A stretch of 64,000 nucleotides of DNA from Paraconiothyrium sp. Pb-2020 (taxonomy: Eukaryota > Ascomycota > Dothideomycetes > Pleosporales > Didymosphaeriaceae), in NCBI GenBank assembly GCA_022419385.1, contig JAJUBI010000001.1:6572001-6636000 (forward strand), in the 5' to 3' direction. Of the stretch, positions 22,950 through 33,912 are shown one piece after another. Made by a program: the position numbers and the translations under genes. Each line of letters opens with the position of its first letter. Within the stretch, counting starts at the first letter, position 1. The notes beneath the pieces are model-generated. The model was given only the letters and a program-made list of their open reading frames with translations, had not been told where the DNA came from and did not search any database.

Positions 22950-25532
22950 TCATCTATAGTACCCGGACAAGCGGTGCTCTCTAACGTCGCGTGAAGAGGG
23001 CTCTCGGACTTCTACGGTATACGGCTGCGAGTTGCCTCGAGGGGTCGCAAGATCCTGCTCGTACAGCGAGCCACGTTTTGATGGACGTCTCCTGTTATTG
23101 ATCTCGATGGTGGTACTCTGCTTTGATTGGCCCGCTGGACCCTTTCCTACCAACGGTGATCTGCTCGGCCAATCCACAATCTCGCCAGATCTGGGCCGCG
23201 ATCTCTCTTTAGATGGCTGTTCGATCAGCTTAATTGATCGTGATCGCACGGGGGTACGGGGAACATGGTATGTACGGTCCATAGATACGAATGGCGTTCG
23301 GAAGCGATGGCGTAATGACCGTTCAACCGCTTTAAGGAGGCCTTTGCTTTGCACATAACCCTCTGGAAGTTCAAGGCGAATAGGTTTGCCATCCATGTCG
23401 ACCGTACTGTGGACTTCATCATCCCGATAATACATGAATGCCGCAATGTCCTGAGCTAGGCGCTGACCAATATCGCAAAGCTGCTCGTGGTTGCGGTGGA
23501 CTTCGTAGGGGTCGCAGCAGTATGCACATTTCTGTGCATGTGTTTCGAAGTGATAAAGCGCCCAACTCTCTTCGGTATTTATGGGCCGCGACCTCTTGTT
23601 GACATGTTCTTTTAAGGAGCTAACCTTTTGGCCTGCCTCGGATGCAGAGGTGGGCACGCGTGTTCTAATCGTGGGAAGAACATTGCTCGAGAGAATTGTC
23701 CGCCTGTTCTTCTGGCCAGGTGCCAGCGACCAAGACAGATCCCGCAAAGATGGAATTTGTGGCGAATTTGGGGGCCCTGCATACTGGAGGCGGGTAGGTA
23801 AAGGTATGAGGCTCTGCCCACGCCTGGAATGAGTTTCACTCGGGGGATGATCTTTTTGTTTGTAGAAGAGAAAAGGCCTCGGGCACTCGACTAAAGGATC
23901 AGATACCGAATCGGAATCCCTCGGCTGTGAGCTTCGTGGTAATGACGTGGCATTTTGAGAAGTAAATTCAACTTCTGGATCGTTTATGACAAGGTCATTG
24001 TACAGCATCGGTATCGAGTCAAACTGAATGGCGGGCCCGGGAAGCGAATCGATTCGAGTAAGGTGCTTTGCTAGCTCCCCAAATTCGAAGCAATAGCTTG
24101 GATAGGTCGAAAGGCTGGTGGCCTTTTGGTCAAGCCTCTCAATTTGAAGGAATATATCCTTGAACACAACGGCTGCCGGTAAAACGTATGCGACTTGAGT
24201 GACTGTACTTCCCGCAACAATATGACCGTAGAGAGCGCCGGTCTCGGCGCTAAAGACGCACGATCCGCAATCTCCGGGATACAGGGCTCCATCGAGCTTC
24301 ACAGTGAAGACCTCTTGATAGGCTCCAGTGCCAGGCAGGCGAGTATATGAAGGCAGTCCAGATAGCGCCCCCGTGATTAAGCCACTCGAGCCAGTCATGG
24401 TAACAATGGACGCAATCTTGGGGATTTTCTCGGCAACATTCTTTAGAGATATGAACGGGATCCCCTCTTTGGAGAAAGGTACAGAAACATGATCAGAGAC
24501 CGACATCGTCCCATTATCATCGTCGGAGAGAATTAAGGCATAATCCAGGACGGGCGACGCGATGCACAGATCCTGGGTAGAGACCACAACCGGGGGTGCT
24601 TTCTCTTTACGCGAGAGTCCTTCATCTCCGGGTTCAACGTCGCCTGATTCCTCTGCAAGCAAAGACTGGACGCCTCTACCATCGCTGACTGTCTGACGTT
24701 TTGTGGTGCGCAGCTTTCCTTGGACAGGTATACTGACACCTTCCGATCCTGAGCTTTGAAGACTGCCGCTATTCGCCGCATCATCATCCGAATCACAATC
24801 AGAAGATGATTCTGGGGTCCTGCTCCCTTTACTTGTAACGTCCGCGAGCGCTTCATCGTCGTCATCGTCCTCAGCATCGCTCTGGCCTCCGAACTCGCAT
24901 TCATCATCGAAATCGGTAAGAGAGGAAGGCCAAGGTACAATGCGATGTCCACTTGAGAATGGGTGATTGACCGTGAAGTAATAGTTCTTGCCATTCGCCC
25001 GGAGAAGCCCACCAACCGTAGCCTTTCGGTATTCAACCGTTTCATTCGAGGAGGTTTGCACCGTGATCTGAGGTCCTACTGCACGGCCCACGTCTGACGA
25101 TGTGGCGTCACTTTGTAATGACGTCAGAGCGAGCTGCTGTGGGAATACTATGTTCGGTGGAAAAGACCAGTGGCCGGTTTCTATGCCTGGGTGTTCGTTG
25201 AGAATGCCACTCTTTCTTACCATGTCCATAGCCTCCTTTCTTGGTCCTCTTTGGAAGCATTCAAACATGATTGTCGGCACAGCGTTGGATTTCGATTTGC
25301 CAATCATATAGATGGACCATGTGACCCAATCAGCGCCTGGTACAGCGTCGCTACAGCTGTTGAGGTAATCCTTTATCGCTGGAGCTATCTGTGAAAAGGC
25401 CTCGCGCGCCGCGCCTTGAGCTCTCCAGCAGAGCCTGCCTTGCTTCTCTCCGTAAAACTGCCCAATTGACTCCTCAGGGTTTGGCCAGCGTGGCTTTTTC
25501 TTAAGCGAACTCCAGAGTTGCTGGGAACTCAC
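22950..25532 (-). CDS. chymotrypsin-fold-like protein with Cys at the nucleophile position
   Basis: One long frame of about 860 codons. A trypsin-like triad can be read: His190 in YYFTVNHPF, Asp330 in VLDYALIL, and Cys422 in YPGDCGSCVF, where serine proteases have GDSGG. The following LYGHIVAGS matches the S1-pocket strand position. An acidic, disordered insert (about 208-310) separates His from Asp. A Cys/His-rich C-terminal segment, KCAYCCDPYEVHRNHEQLC (about 668-686), could bind zinc. This layout recurs in uncharacterised fungal proteins; activity is unknown and the Cys could be catalytic as in 3C-like proteases, or the domain may be inactive. The 5' end is unsettled: the frame opens with GTG at 25532 and the first in-frame ATG is at 25307, inside conserved-looking sequence. 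It is divergent from the gene at 25906. Confidence 0.7.
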   Translation of the reverse strand: MSSQQLWSSLKKKPRWPNPEESIGQFYGEKQGRLCWRAQGAAREAFSQIAPAIKDYLNSCSDAVPGADWVTWSIYMIGKSKSNAVPTIMFECFQRGPRKEAMDMVRKSGILNEHPGIETGHWSFPPNIVFPQQLALTSLQSDATSSDVGRAVGPQITVQTSSNETVEYRKATVGGLLRANGKNYYFTVNHPFSSGHRIVPWPSSLTDFDDECEFGGQSDAEDDDDDEALADVTSKGSRTPESSSDCDSDDDAANSGSLQSSGSEGVSIPVQGKLRTTKRQTVSDGRGVQSLLAEESGDVEPGDEGLSRKEKAPPVVVSTQDLCIASPVLDYALILSDDDNGTMSVSDHVSVPFSKEGIPFISLKNVAEKIPKIASIVTMTGSSGLITGALSGLPSYTRLPGTGAYQEVFTVKLDGALYPGDCGSCVFSAETGALYGHIVAGSTVTQVAYVLPAAVVFKDIFLQIERLDQKATSLSTYPSYCFEFGELAKHLTRIDSLPGPAIQFDSIPMLYNDLVINDPEVEFTSQNATSLPRSSQPRDSDSVSDPLVECPRPFLFYKQKDHPPSETHSRRGQSLIPLPTRLQYAGPPNSPQIPSLRDLSWSLAPGQKNRRTILSSNVLPTIRTRVPTSASEAGQKVSSLKEHVNKRSRPINTEESWALYHFETHAQKCAYCCDPYEVHRNHEQLCDIGQRLAQDIAAFMYYRDDEVHSTVDMDGKPIRLELPEGYVQSKGLLKAVERSLRHRFRTPFVSMDRTYHVPRTPVRSRSIKLIEQPSKERSRPRSGEIVDWPSRSPLVGKGPAGQSKQSTTIEINNRRRPSKRGSLYEQDLATPRGNSQPYTVEVREPSSRDVREHRLSGYYR

Positions 25533-25905
25533 GATAGCATGGGCATGATAGGAAGCCCCAGAATGATGAGATATGGGGTATAGCGCTATATCGGCGGTAT
25601 CAGAGAGTGCAAATGAAGTATGAATATACTAAAGAAGGAAGGATGGGGATGATTGATGAAGGCGGGACTTGAAGCGTCGAGCAGGCTGAGCAAACCGCTC
25701 AACCCGAATGAGCTGAAAGGCGCGTTGCATCGCCTGGAGCATTTGCCCCGCATCCACCGCCACCCTCGTCCACCCCTGCATACAGATCAGCTATATCCGC
25801 TCTGGGAGTTAAGAATTACTTTAAGAGCGATGCAGTCACTTCTGGTAAAACTCGCACTGACTTAACGCCTAGTACAGGGATGATACACTTTGTGACGGGC
25901 TTCGG
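25533..25905. promoter_or_regulatory. shared upstream region of a divergent gene pair
   Basis: 373 bases between the protease-like gene and the membrane-anchored gene. The minus-strand frame continues into it without an ATG, so a first exon may hide here. No specific element was identified. Confidence 0.35.
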
Positions 25906-27100
25906 ATGTCTATTAAGGCCACCATGATGGATCTCTTCCTTACCGAAGTGGGTGTGCCTCCGAAAGTTCAGCAGCAGGTAGTTGGATGGTTCTTGGACAC
26001 ATACCCAGCCCCGAGTCCCAATTCTTGCACCGATCTTGGGCTATATTTTCAGTATTACGCGAAGCAAATTTGCCAGGCTCTGCACAATGATGCGCAGCAC
26101 ATTTCTGCAGATCGCCACCAGGACATCCTCAGCATCGGGCGGCACTTCAAAGACGGCGTTTCAAAAGATGTCATCAAGCAAAGACTGGCCTCTCAGTACC
26201 ACGGACCAAGGCCCGACATCGCGGACCATCTCTGCGAGGGTTCTATTGATCTAGCTGTTCGAGCACTTTTAATGATCGACATTGGAGAACTGCAGAACGG
26301 ATTCTGCGGTCGAAGGCTAATCTTTTGGGAGCGCGGTACCGTACAGGATTTTCTCCACCGAGCCTTTCCGAGCAATCCAGTTCTGAGCGCCCAAGGCGTT
26401 AAACTAGGTAGCATATTTCTTGCATGCAATCTCGAACGCATCGCCGGGGTCAAGATTGTGTGGACTACGAACTTAGCGGACCATCTCCGCATGATCGATG
26501 AAGACAAGAAACTCTTCATCTTCCATCATGCTTCCTTCCTGCAGCATCAGCAACAGTAAGTGTTGTTTGTTCATATCTTCCTATATCGCTGGCTATGTGA
26601 TAGTCCAGAATTCCTGCAATGTGGACGCTATATCGCTAGACCTATTATTGAGATGATTGCACAGTTTGGGGTAGCGCATAATGCTGATAGATATCTCTTA
26701 TAGTTCCATCTTTCCGAAGGGACTGATTGATGAAACAATCCGATCACTCATGCTCCTCTTTCCCAAAGGACACAAGTTCACAGAAACATGGGATCGCAAG
26801 ATCGCGAGCGTCGAAACATTGGACCCTTGTGTCCTCCAGTGCGGATGCCTTCGAGCAGACGATAGACAATTCGAACGTTTCATGTATTGGCGCGATAGAC
26901 TGCTCATATTGAAGCAGGTCTTCGACGAGTCGCGCCCGAGTACACTCTCTCAATGGTGGAACGATCGGCGAAACGGCGTACAGTGGTACACGTTTTGGGT
27001 GGCTATACTGGTTTTGTTACTCACCATCTTCTTTGGCTTGGTGCAAAGCATCGAAGGGGCCCTACAAGTGTATAAGGCGTACCATCCGACGCCATTATGA
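25906..27100 (+). CDS. fungal hypothetical protein with C-terminal membrane anchor
   Basis: Exons 25906-26555 and 26704-27100 (intron GTAAGT..TATAG, 148 nt) give 348 residues. The N-terminal 220 residues form a soluble, mostly helical part with no domain I can name. The C-terminus is very characteristic: FMYWRDRLLILKQVFDESRP, then SQWWNDRR, WYTFWVAILVLLLTIFFGLV (transmembrane) and a short tail. This ending recurs in large families of uncharacterised filamentous-fungal proteins, so a conserved anchor or signalling role is plausible, but no function is known. The ATG at 25906 was taken; ATG at 25924 is an alternative. It is transcribed away from the protease-like gene, making a candidate two-gene module. 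No lesion is visible. Confidence 0.78.
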
Positions 27101-29123
27101 TATGCTGCATTCAGCTGAACAGGTATTGTCGTTAGCAAAAACGGTTCCCCCGTTTTCTTCTTAGCTCTAGGCCTTCTTCTATTCGCAATTTGAGCGATTC
27201 AGTATAACACATTCACCCTATCAGTTAGGCCAGTCTGGTACCCGTGTTTTAACAGGCCGAGTGGACCGTTGTGACGTAGACCTCAATGAATTTGCCTTTG
27301 AATCTACAATAATGGATAGCGGGCTTGGTATGGTATAAAGTCACCTGGGGAGATATCAGCACGAAGCTACATAGAATTGTAAAGTACTCTATTAAGTTTC
27401 CCATGTACCCAGATAATCAGAATTTAGGACTACGTAGCTCTGCCAGACAAAGCTAACGTTTTTCTGGATCAACACTCGCTCGCGGGCTTTCCACGCAACG
27501 CGCTTCTCTCACTCATAATTTGCTCGCTTAGGAGGCACTCAAATGGCCCGGTGCGAAATGCATGGCGCGAAAAGTTTTTCGACCAGACTTCTGATCCGCA
27601 TCATTGTTCTTTGACGAGGGTCATCGCCACGGCTCGTTTATTGAAGCTTCACTGCCGAGATCTAGGTATACCATATATACCACGCTTAGCCCACGGTCTT
27701 TTTCCACACACTTTGTCGCTACGCTTGCACCAAAAACCTTATCTCGGATATCTATGGGTGGTGGATTAAGAGACCAGGTATTACCAAAACATGTGGGCGT
27801 GTGTCTGGGAGATTGAAATGATAGAGCCAAACTGCGATGGGGAGGAACGGTCTTTTGGCACATGATGAGCTAAAATCATCATCACTATTTCGCAATCATC
27901 ACTGTGCGGGCGGATGACGGCATTCACAGAGAAGCATAAATACTGGCCTACTATCGGTCTTCTTGTTCTTTACACTTCGTTGCTCTGTAATAAAAGAGTG
28001 CAATCTAGATAGATATGAGTGGACTAAAAGCATCAACAATTCTGCTTGATGTGAGCGCGCTGCTGGAGTGACTCAAAAGCATTCGGAATCATTCCATGGA
28101 GCAACCCAGTCGTTAGCCTATAGTGGTTATGGTGGAAATCACTATCAACTCCTGAGGATGATTAGCACTGCTTGAGCTAGTCACAGGACTAAACATGGTG
28201 CGAGAATCCACCTATACATACCGCTTTCGTCTGCGTCTTAGTATTCTTTACACATTGTTGCCCCGCATCAAAACATGGTACAAGATACGGCATGGGAGGT
28301 GGACTAAAACACACGTCTCACAGATCATATGGGCGTGTGTTCGGAGCTGGAAGTGTCCAAAAAGGATCAGTACAACAGCATGGACCCGGATGCTCTTTGC
28401 CGTGAAGCGATGATGAGTATCGCCACCATACTGGGATGAGATTCATCATTGTCTGATCAGCAAATTGAGTTATGATGGAGTGATGATTTAGCTATAAAAG
28501 CCACCTGGTGTTGCTGTACTTCCGCTCCTTACACTTCCTTGTTCTGCACTAAAAGGAGTGGAGAGGGGTCGTGATGGGAAGTGGATGAAGAGCAGGTGTC
28601 GGCATCTATATGGGCAAGCCCGAGGCACTAAAAATGTCAACAAGCCGCACACGATGGAGCGGAAGGGGCTTCGGCGGGAGTACGAACTAAAAGTCTGTCC
28701 CAAGCGTGTGTATGCGGCGAGTCGTGTCCAGTCATTATTCTACTCTGACACGAGTTCGAAGAATGGACATCATTACTGCAAACTGATGATGCAGAAATCT
28801 ACAGCACTTCAACCAGTGTTTAGTGCTCTGTCAACAGATACCATTTGCGGCGGGTAGTGGAAATGACATTGTTCGTTATCTTCGTCTATGCATAATGCGT
28901 GTATGTGTATGTCCACCCTCTAAATTCTCATACGGTCGTAGCCACGAGGCTCAGTACGAGTTCTAAAGCATAAGGTGTATTTCTCTCCGCCATCCGAGTG
29001 GAATCCGTCATTCATGGAGCGCAGAATGATAGCCCAAAGAAGATGGCGTGTCTGGTGTCGAGTTCTGTGAGGCTCGCTATGCATCGAGTACTCGTAGACA
29101 GGCATGAGATAGGATCTGCGCCG
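27101..29123. other. intergenic region containing a tandem array
   Basis: About 2 kb without a recognisable protein gene. Its central part (27670-28620) is a set of four degenerate tandem units, described separately. Short frames inside it are not shared between units, which argues against a conserved peptide. Confidence 0.5.
27670..28620 (+). repeat. four degenerate ~275-bp tandem units, each with a TATA-like box
   Basis: Anchor motifs repeat at about 27706, 27972, 28252 and 28531 (spacings near 266, 280 and 279 bp). Each is a TTTACAC-like tract followed by T-G-C-rich sequence and (A)CTAAAA or CAAAA. About 30-40 bp upstream of each anchor is a TATA-like string: CATATATACC, GCATAAATAC, CTATACATACC and CTATAAAAGCC. 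Units 1 and 3 also share ATGGGCGTGTGT-like sequence further down. The order TATA, then spacer, then pyrimidine-rich start looks like repeated core promoters. Confidence 0.55.
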
Positions 29124-29579
29124 TTAGACCTTGACAAACTTGGTGTGACTGCCCTCCGCAATCACCGCGCCCCGCTCCCCATCCACAACCTTATAGATGC
29201 TGCACCGCGTGAAGGCCAAGGTGCCGCCAACCTTGGTGGCTACGCCCTCGATCTCAATCTCATCGCCTTCCCGCGCCGAGCTCTGGTACGTGACGTGGAT
29301 ATCAGTGCTGACGCCGATCTTGGAGCGCTTGTCCCATGCTGCAATGGCGATGCCGCCTACCCAATCGATGATTGTCGCTGACGTCGAGCCATGTATGCCT
29401 CCGTGAGAATTGACATGGTTTTTGGTCAGAGTCAGACGCGCTCTCACAACGCCCTTTGACGCATGCGTGAACTTGACATCTGAGAGGACAAGCTGGTAGA
29501 TGGCACTGTGCGGGAGGCGGCCTGCCCAGAATTCCTCGACGAAGGACAGGAGTTCGGGATCGTTGGCGGGTGAGGCCAT
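29124..29579 (-). CDS. hotdog-fold acyl-CoA thioesterase (PaaI/ACOT13-like)
   Basis: Single exon of 151 residues from ATG at 29579. The hotdog core is clear: NSHGGIHGSTSATIIDWVGG (about residues 56-75) supplies the Asn, the HGG loop and the Asp that form the active site in this family, followed by STDIHVTYQSSAREGDEIEI and the last strands ending EGSHTKFVKV. Family members hydrolyse acyl-CoA thioesters (medium- to long-chain in ACOT13-type enzymes), often in or near mitochondria. No strong targeting peptide is seen here, so location is open. The length is typical. It is divergent from the PXA/PX gene 312 bases away. A longer N-terminal extension is open in frame but lacks recognisable sequence. 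Confidence 0.88.
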   Translation of the reverse strand: MASPANDPELLSFVEEFWAGRLPHSAIYQLVLSDVKFTHASKGVVRARLTLTKNHVNSHGGIHGSTSATIIDWVGGIAIAAWDKRSKIGVSTDIHVTYQSSAREGDEIEIEGVATKVGGTLAFTRCSIYKVVDGERGAVIAEGSHTKFVKV

Positions 29580-29891
29580 TGTCAGGTCGGGGGACAGGAC
29601 TAGAATTAGAAATTGTCGAGGATGAACGGCGTCCGACGCGAGATCGGCCCAAGAGAAGAAAGAAAGCACCCGGAACATTGGTTTCGCCGATGCGCGGGAG
29701 CAGGCGCGACCCTGACCCTCGCGTCCCCGAATAAGCCTGCGCCAGCGGGCGGCGTGAAACGTTTCTGAGCCAGCATATCCCGCACTTGTTGCCAGATCGC
29801 TTGCCCCACAGGAGAAACGCACAACATTGCTACACGCTGGACTGCTGGTGTCCTTCTATACCTCAATGTGCGCGCGCGCCCTAGCGACACC
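29580..29891. promoter_or_regulatory. bidirectional promoter region
   Basis: 312 bases separating the start codons of the thioesterase gene (minus) and the PXA/PX gene (plus). It must contain both promoters and 5' leaders; no defined element was recognised. Confidence 0.4.
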
Positions 29892-32800
29892 ATGAGCGAC
29901 CCTATTGAGCCCATGCCGAATCTCCGCGCGTCTCCGACCGACGCACCCGCCGACCCGCTTGCGCCCGTGCCAGATGCACCCATTCCCGCCGAGAAGACAC
30001 CTCTACGCGAAGACGTCTCCAAGGAAGGTGCAAATGCGCCGCCGATAGACTGGAAAGCGCTGTTAGACCGCGCTCTTGTGTTCCTGTCAAATGCGAGCAA
30101 TGAGACGCTGGGCGCATGCTTGGTTGGTCTAGGCGCAGGGACCTACTTGATATTAGGAAGAGTCGGACTACTTCTCATAGGCGTGGTGGGTGGTGTTGCC
30201 CTCCATGCGACGTGGGAAAGTCATGCGCATGGCGACCATGGCACCGAGAAGAGCCAGGAGCTACGGCGGAGGGAATTAGGTGTAGACATCGCGCATAGGG
30301 TCCTCTCATGGCGGGAACAGCGCGACAAGGGCAGCACTCAAGACGACGATGATGTTGATCTCAGCGTCAAGTTGTACTCAGGCCAGGAGTTGGATTTCTC
30401 AGACTTCCGCCCGGAGACGGCTGCTGCGCTAACGGAACTGACGGACGCGGTGATACGCGACTATGTCAAGTATGCTCAGACTCGCCTTCCGCTCGTACAC
30501 GTGTATATGTCTAATGCAATACAGGTGGTGGTACAACCCCATCATTCCCAACGAAACACTTTTTCCCAATGCTTCTCGACAGACATTGACCGCTTTTCTG
30601 ATCTCCATGTCCACACACCTGTCCCGCAAGCGACCGGCAGATACATTTGTCGATTTTGTGACCAAGTCTTCGTCATTCATGATCATCTTCTTCTCTGAAC
30701 TCTCGAATGCTATCTTGGCGAACCCGGGCGAGACTGCGCCTGGAGCTGTAGACTTGTACCTAAAGATGAAGCGCGACAGCACGCTGGCTACGATTCTGGA
30801 CACGGAGTTTCAGACAAAGCAACTAGGCGGCGTGGCGGAAGATATACTTCAGAATTATTTGGAGCCGAAGACGTACAACTGCAAGCCCGCGCGGGAATTC
30901 TTGCACCAAATTTTATCCAAGGTGGTGCTGGAGATGATCGTTACAACTTGTTCGAAGCCCGAGTGGATCAACGGCTGGATCATGTACCTGCTTGAAGATG
31001 GCGAGCCGGAGCTTATGGAGGCTATCGACGCTGGCGTCGAGGCGTCGCCGCTAGGGACCGCTAAGGATGGTGTTGAGAGGCGGCAGATTAGTGAGGAGGT
31101 AAAGAAGCATAAGCGAGTTGTAAGTCGGGCACAGCAAGCGATGGATGAAGCTATGCAGGAAGCGCAGCGTCTAAACCAGATGATTGCCGACGAGGTAAGT
31201 TACAAGTCAATTAAACGGTCAGCGTTGCCTCAGAGATTCCGTGTTACGATTGGCCCCTAAGATCAACCCCCAAAATGTTGGATTTTGCTAATGCATTGTT
31301 AGGATGCTAAGCGACTGAAAGAGCAACGTAATACATCACACTCTTCCTTAACCGACGATCAGTCCGAAAGCACCACACAGGGCATCGTCACCCCGACTTC
31401 ATCACAAAGTGAGACCGTCGCAGAGAACGATATGTCAGCCTTCGGTATCACGAATATGCCTGTCCAAAGCTCACAAGAGCCTAACACACCTTCCCCGACC
31501 AACGAAAATGCGCAGCCGCAGAAACAAGCATTCACCAGCTTCGATCAGCTCCTCCCAAATGCTCCTCCTACAGCGTTGAGTGATGACCCACCACCTGCAC
31601 CTCCACCACTGACGCTCCACAATTGCAAGATGACCATCTTCGATGACTCCATGCCGGGCGAAAAGGGAATAATCAGGAACAAACCCATCGTGGAGTACTT
31701 GATCCAAATCGAACCTTCATTAGACTACTACAAGGGTTGGATGTCTGCCAAAAGGTACACCGATTTTGAGACCTTGCACGAAGTGCTTCGCCGAATAGCG
31801 CCTATTACAGGCGCGGACGGTTTCGTGGAAGCACACAAGGATTTGCCGACTTGGAAGAACCATACCAAGGCATCGCTTCGTGGTGAATTGGAGCGGTATT
31901 TGAACGATGCTGTGCAGTACAGACCCCTCGCTGAAAGCGAAGGTATGAAGCGATTTCTCGACAAAGAAATCGGAAACGGCAAATCCCCCGGCGCAGGCGG
32001 CATATGGCCCGGCCAAGCATTCGAGACGATGGGCAAAGGCATGATGAATGTCCTCACTCAAGCGCCAAAAGAAGTCGCGGGAGGCGGCAAAGCGCTCTTC
32101 GGCGGTGTAACGGGCGTGCTGGGCAGTGTTGCTACCCCCTTTGGCGCAAAGAATGTGAAGAAACGCGCGGACTCGACATCGAACAGCCCAAGCGTGTCCC
32201 GCACGTCGACCTCCATATCCCAAACTACGCCAATCACCAATCGACACGGTCGCGCTGAGAGCACGGTATCCGAGCTTCCGACTCACATCCGATCTGAGAG
32301 CACGATGTCTTTTGCTGCGAAGCGTACATCTACGGAATCTCTTCGCACCGCAAATTCGCCAATCATAGACCAACAGCCACAAAGAGAAGCGCCTATGGAG
32401 CGGCGTCCAAGCTACAACCCCGATGGCGATGGGAAGCGCTCGGGCCCGAGTAGTTTGTTTGGTGGGTCGAGAAGTGCAAGTCGAGCGCCAAGCGTGAGGG
32501 AGAGCATGGACCTGTCGCCGACGATGGGCGGCGACCAGCTCATGAGTAAGTTTTCCTATGTACACGCATAATGTATCGTAAACTAACGTCAAGCAGACCT
32601 CCCTCCTATGCCGTCCGAAATATCAGACGACTACACCGATCCGGTCCACAGTCGACACCCATCGCGCGCATCTACTACCTCTATACCATTCACCGCCGAC
32701 ACCCCACCACCCGTACCTCCTCTCCCCCGTCGCCCCTCGGCCATATCTCTCGCCTCCTCCAACCCCCCCCAACAGGAGCACCCACCGCCTCGTCGCCCGA

Positions 32801-33356
32801 AGCCAAACGGAAACAACGCGCCACCCACGCCCCCCTCTCCGAGCCCGAAACTAATGTCCTCATCGAACTCTTCTTTGCTACCATCAATGAACTCTACACC
32901 CTCTCCTCCGCCTGGTCCCTCCGCCGCACACTTCTCAACGCCGCGAAGACCTTCCTCTTGCGCCCCGGAAACCCACAATTAACCTCGATCCAGACGCTGA
33001 TGCAATCCACCATGCTCGACGCAAACACTTCCGACGAAGGCCTCGCATACCACATCCGCAAGATACGCGAGAACGCGCTTCCCACGGAGGCAGAGCTAGA
33101 CAAGTGGAACAAGGAGTGTGAGAAGAAAGGCTGGGTTAACGGAGAGATGGGTGATGAAGAGAAAGAAAGGCTGAGGGTGAAGGCGAGGAAGGCGCTCGTG
33201 GAGAAGGGGATGCCGCAGGCGTTGACAAGCGTTATGGGACAGGCAGCTAGCGGGGAGGCGCTGGGGAGGGTGTTCGATGCGCTGCAGGATGCGCGGGTGG
33301 CGAGGGGTGTTATTTTTGGGCTGATGCTTCAGGCGTTGAAGGGGGTTACGCAGTAG
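29892..33356 (+). CDS. PXA/PX-domain sorting nexin-like membrane protein
   Basis: Exons 29892-30469, 30525-31194, 31303-32545 and 32597-33356. The order is: proline-rich N-terminus, hydrophobic hairpin near residues 72-97, PXA domain (WWYNPIIPNETLFPNASRQ onward), coiled coil, PX domain with KRYTDFETLHEVLRRI (phosphoinositide binding), Ser-rich linker, and a C-terminal nexin-type domain from SEPETNVLIELFFATINELY to the TAG. Proteins of this type tether ER or endosomal membranes and bind phosphoinositides. The frame entering exon 4 (MPSEISDDYTDP) differs from that of the C-terminal domain. The two are reconciled by one extra base in the C8 run at 32763-32770, or by a 47-nt intron with a weak donor (32729-32775). 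Otherwise the gene is intact. Confidence 0.85.
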
Positions 33357-33912
33357 GTGGGATACATATATTGGGAGCGGGTTTGCATTGGGTGGGCGTT
33401 GTGTGAATGGCGTTGTGGGAATGATGGTAGAGATGATAGTATTATTGTAATATTACGACTTTTCACGCTGGGAGGCGGCGGTTTTGATGCATGCTATTTA
33501 AGGCTTTGTTTGTGTGCTTATGCCTATGCAGTAGGGGTAGCGTGTAGAAGCTCGACGTTGGGGGCTTCCTGGATAGGCTCGTGGGCTAGGAGTATGTTCA
33601 CCTATATACCTATTGTGCGAGGCAGCTTTCAGCGACACAGGAGTACTCGTAGCTGGTGGACGTCTACGTTATCTTTGGGGTTTCTACAGGTTAACCCAAA
33701 GCGGTATAGCGCCGGACCTTCGCACGTGCAGACTTAAAAGGAGGTGGATTTGGGGGCTGCGGCCACCCTGAGATCCCCGAAAGTGCACATGTGGCAGCAG
33801 ATCTCCAGTTAACGTCCTCGCCTACACTAACCATTCAAGAAAGAGCACCACCCCTGGCGCGTTATAACATCGTCTCCATTCCATTAGCTTCACCACTAAC
33901 CTCAATAACGGT
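33357..33912. other. intergenic region, no gene seen
   Basis: 556 bases between the PXA/PX gene and the F-box gene on the same strand. It holds the 3' UTR of the first and the promoter of the second; nothing else was recognised. Confidence 0.5.

Noticed and set aside
31720..32592. 290-codon minus-strand frame
   Set aside because: Antisense to the PX-domain exon, with Arg/His-rich composition typical of a shadow frame.
32713..32775. Candidate intron GTACCT..AACAG in the PXA/PX gene
   Set aside because: Its 63-nt length is divisible by three, so it does not repair the frame break.
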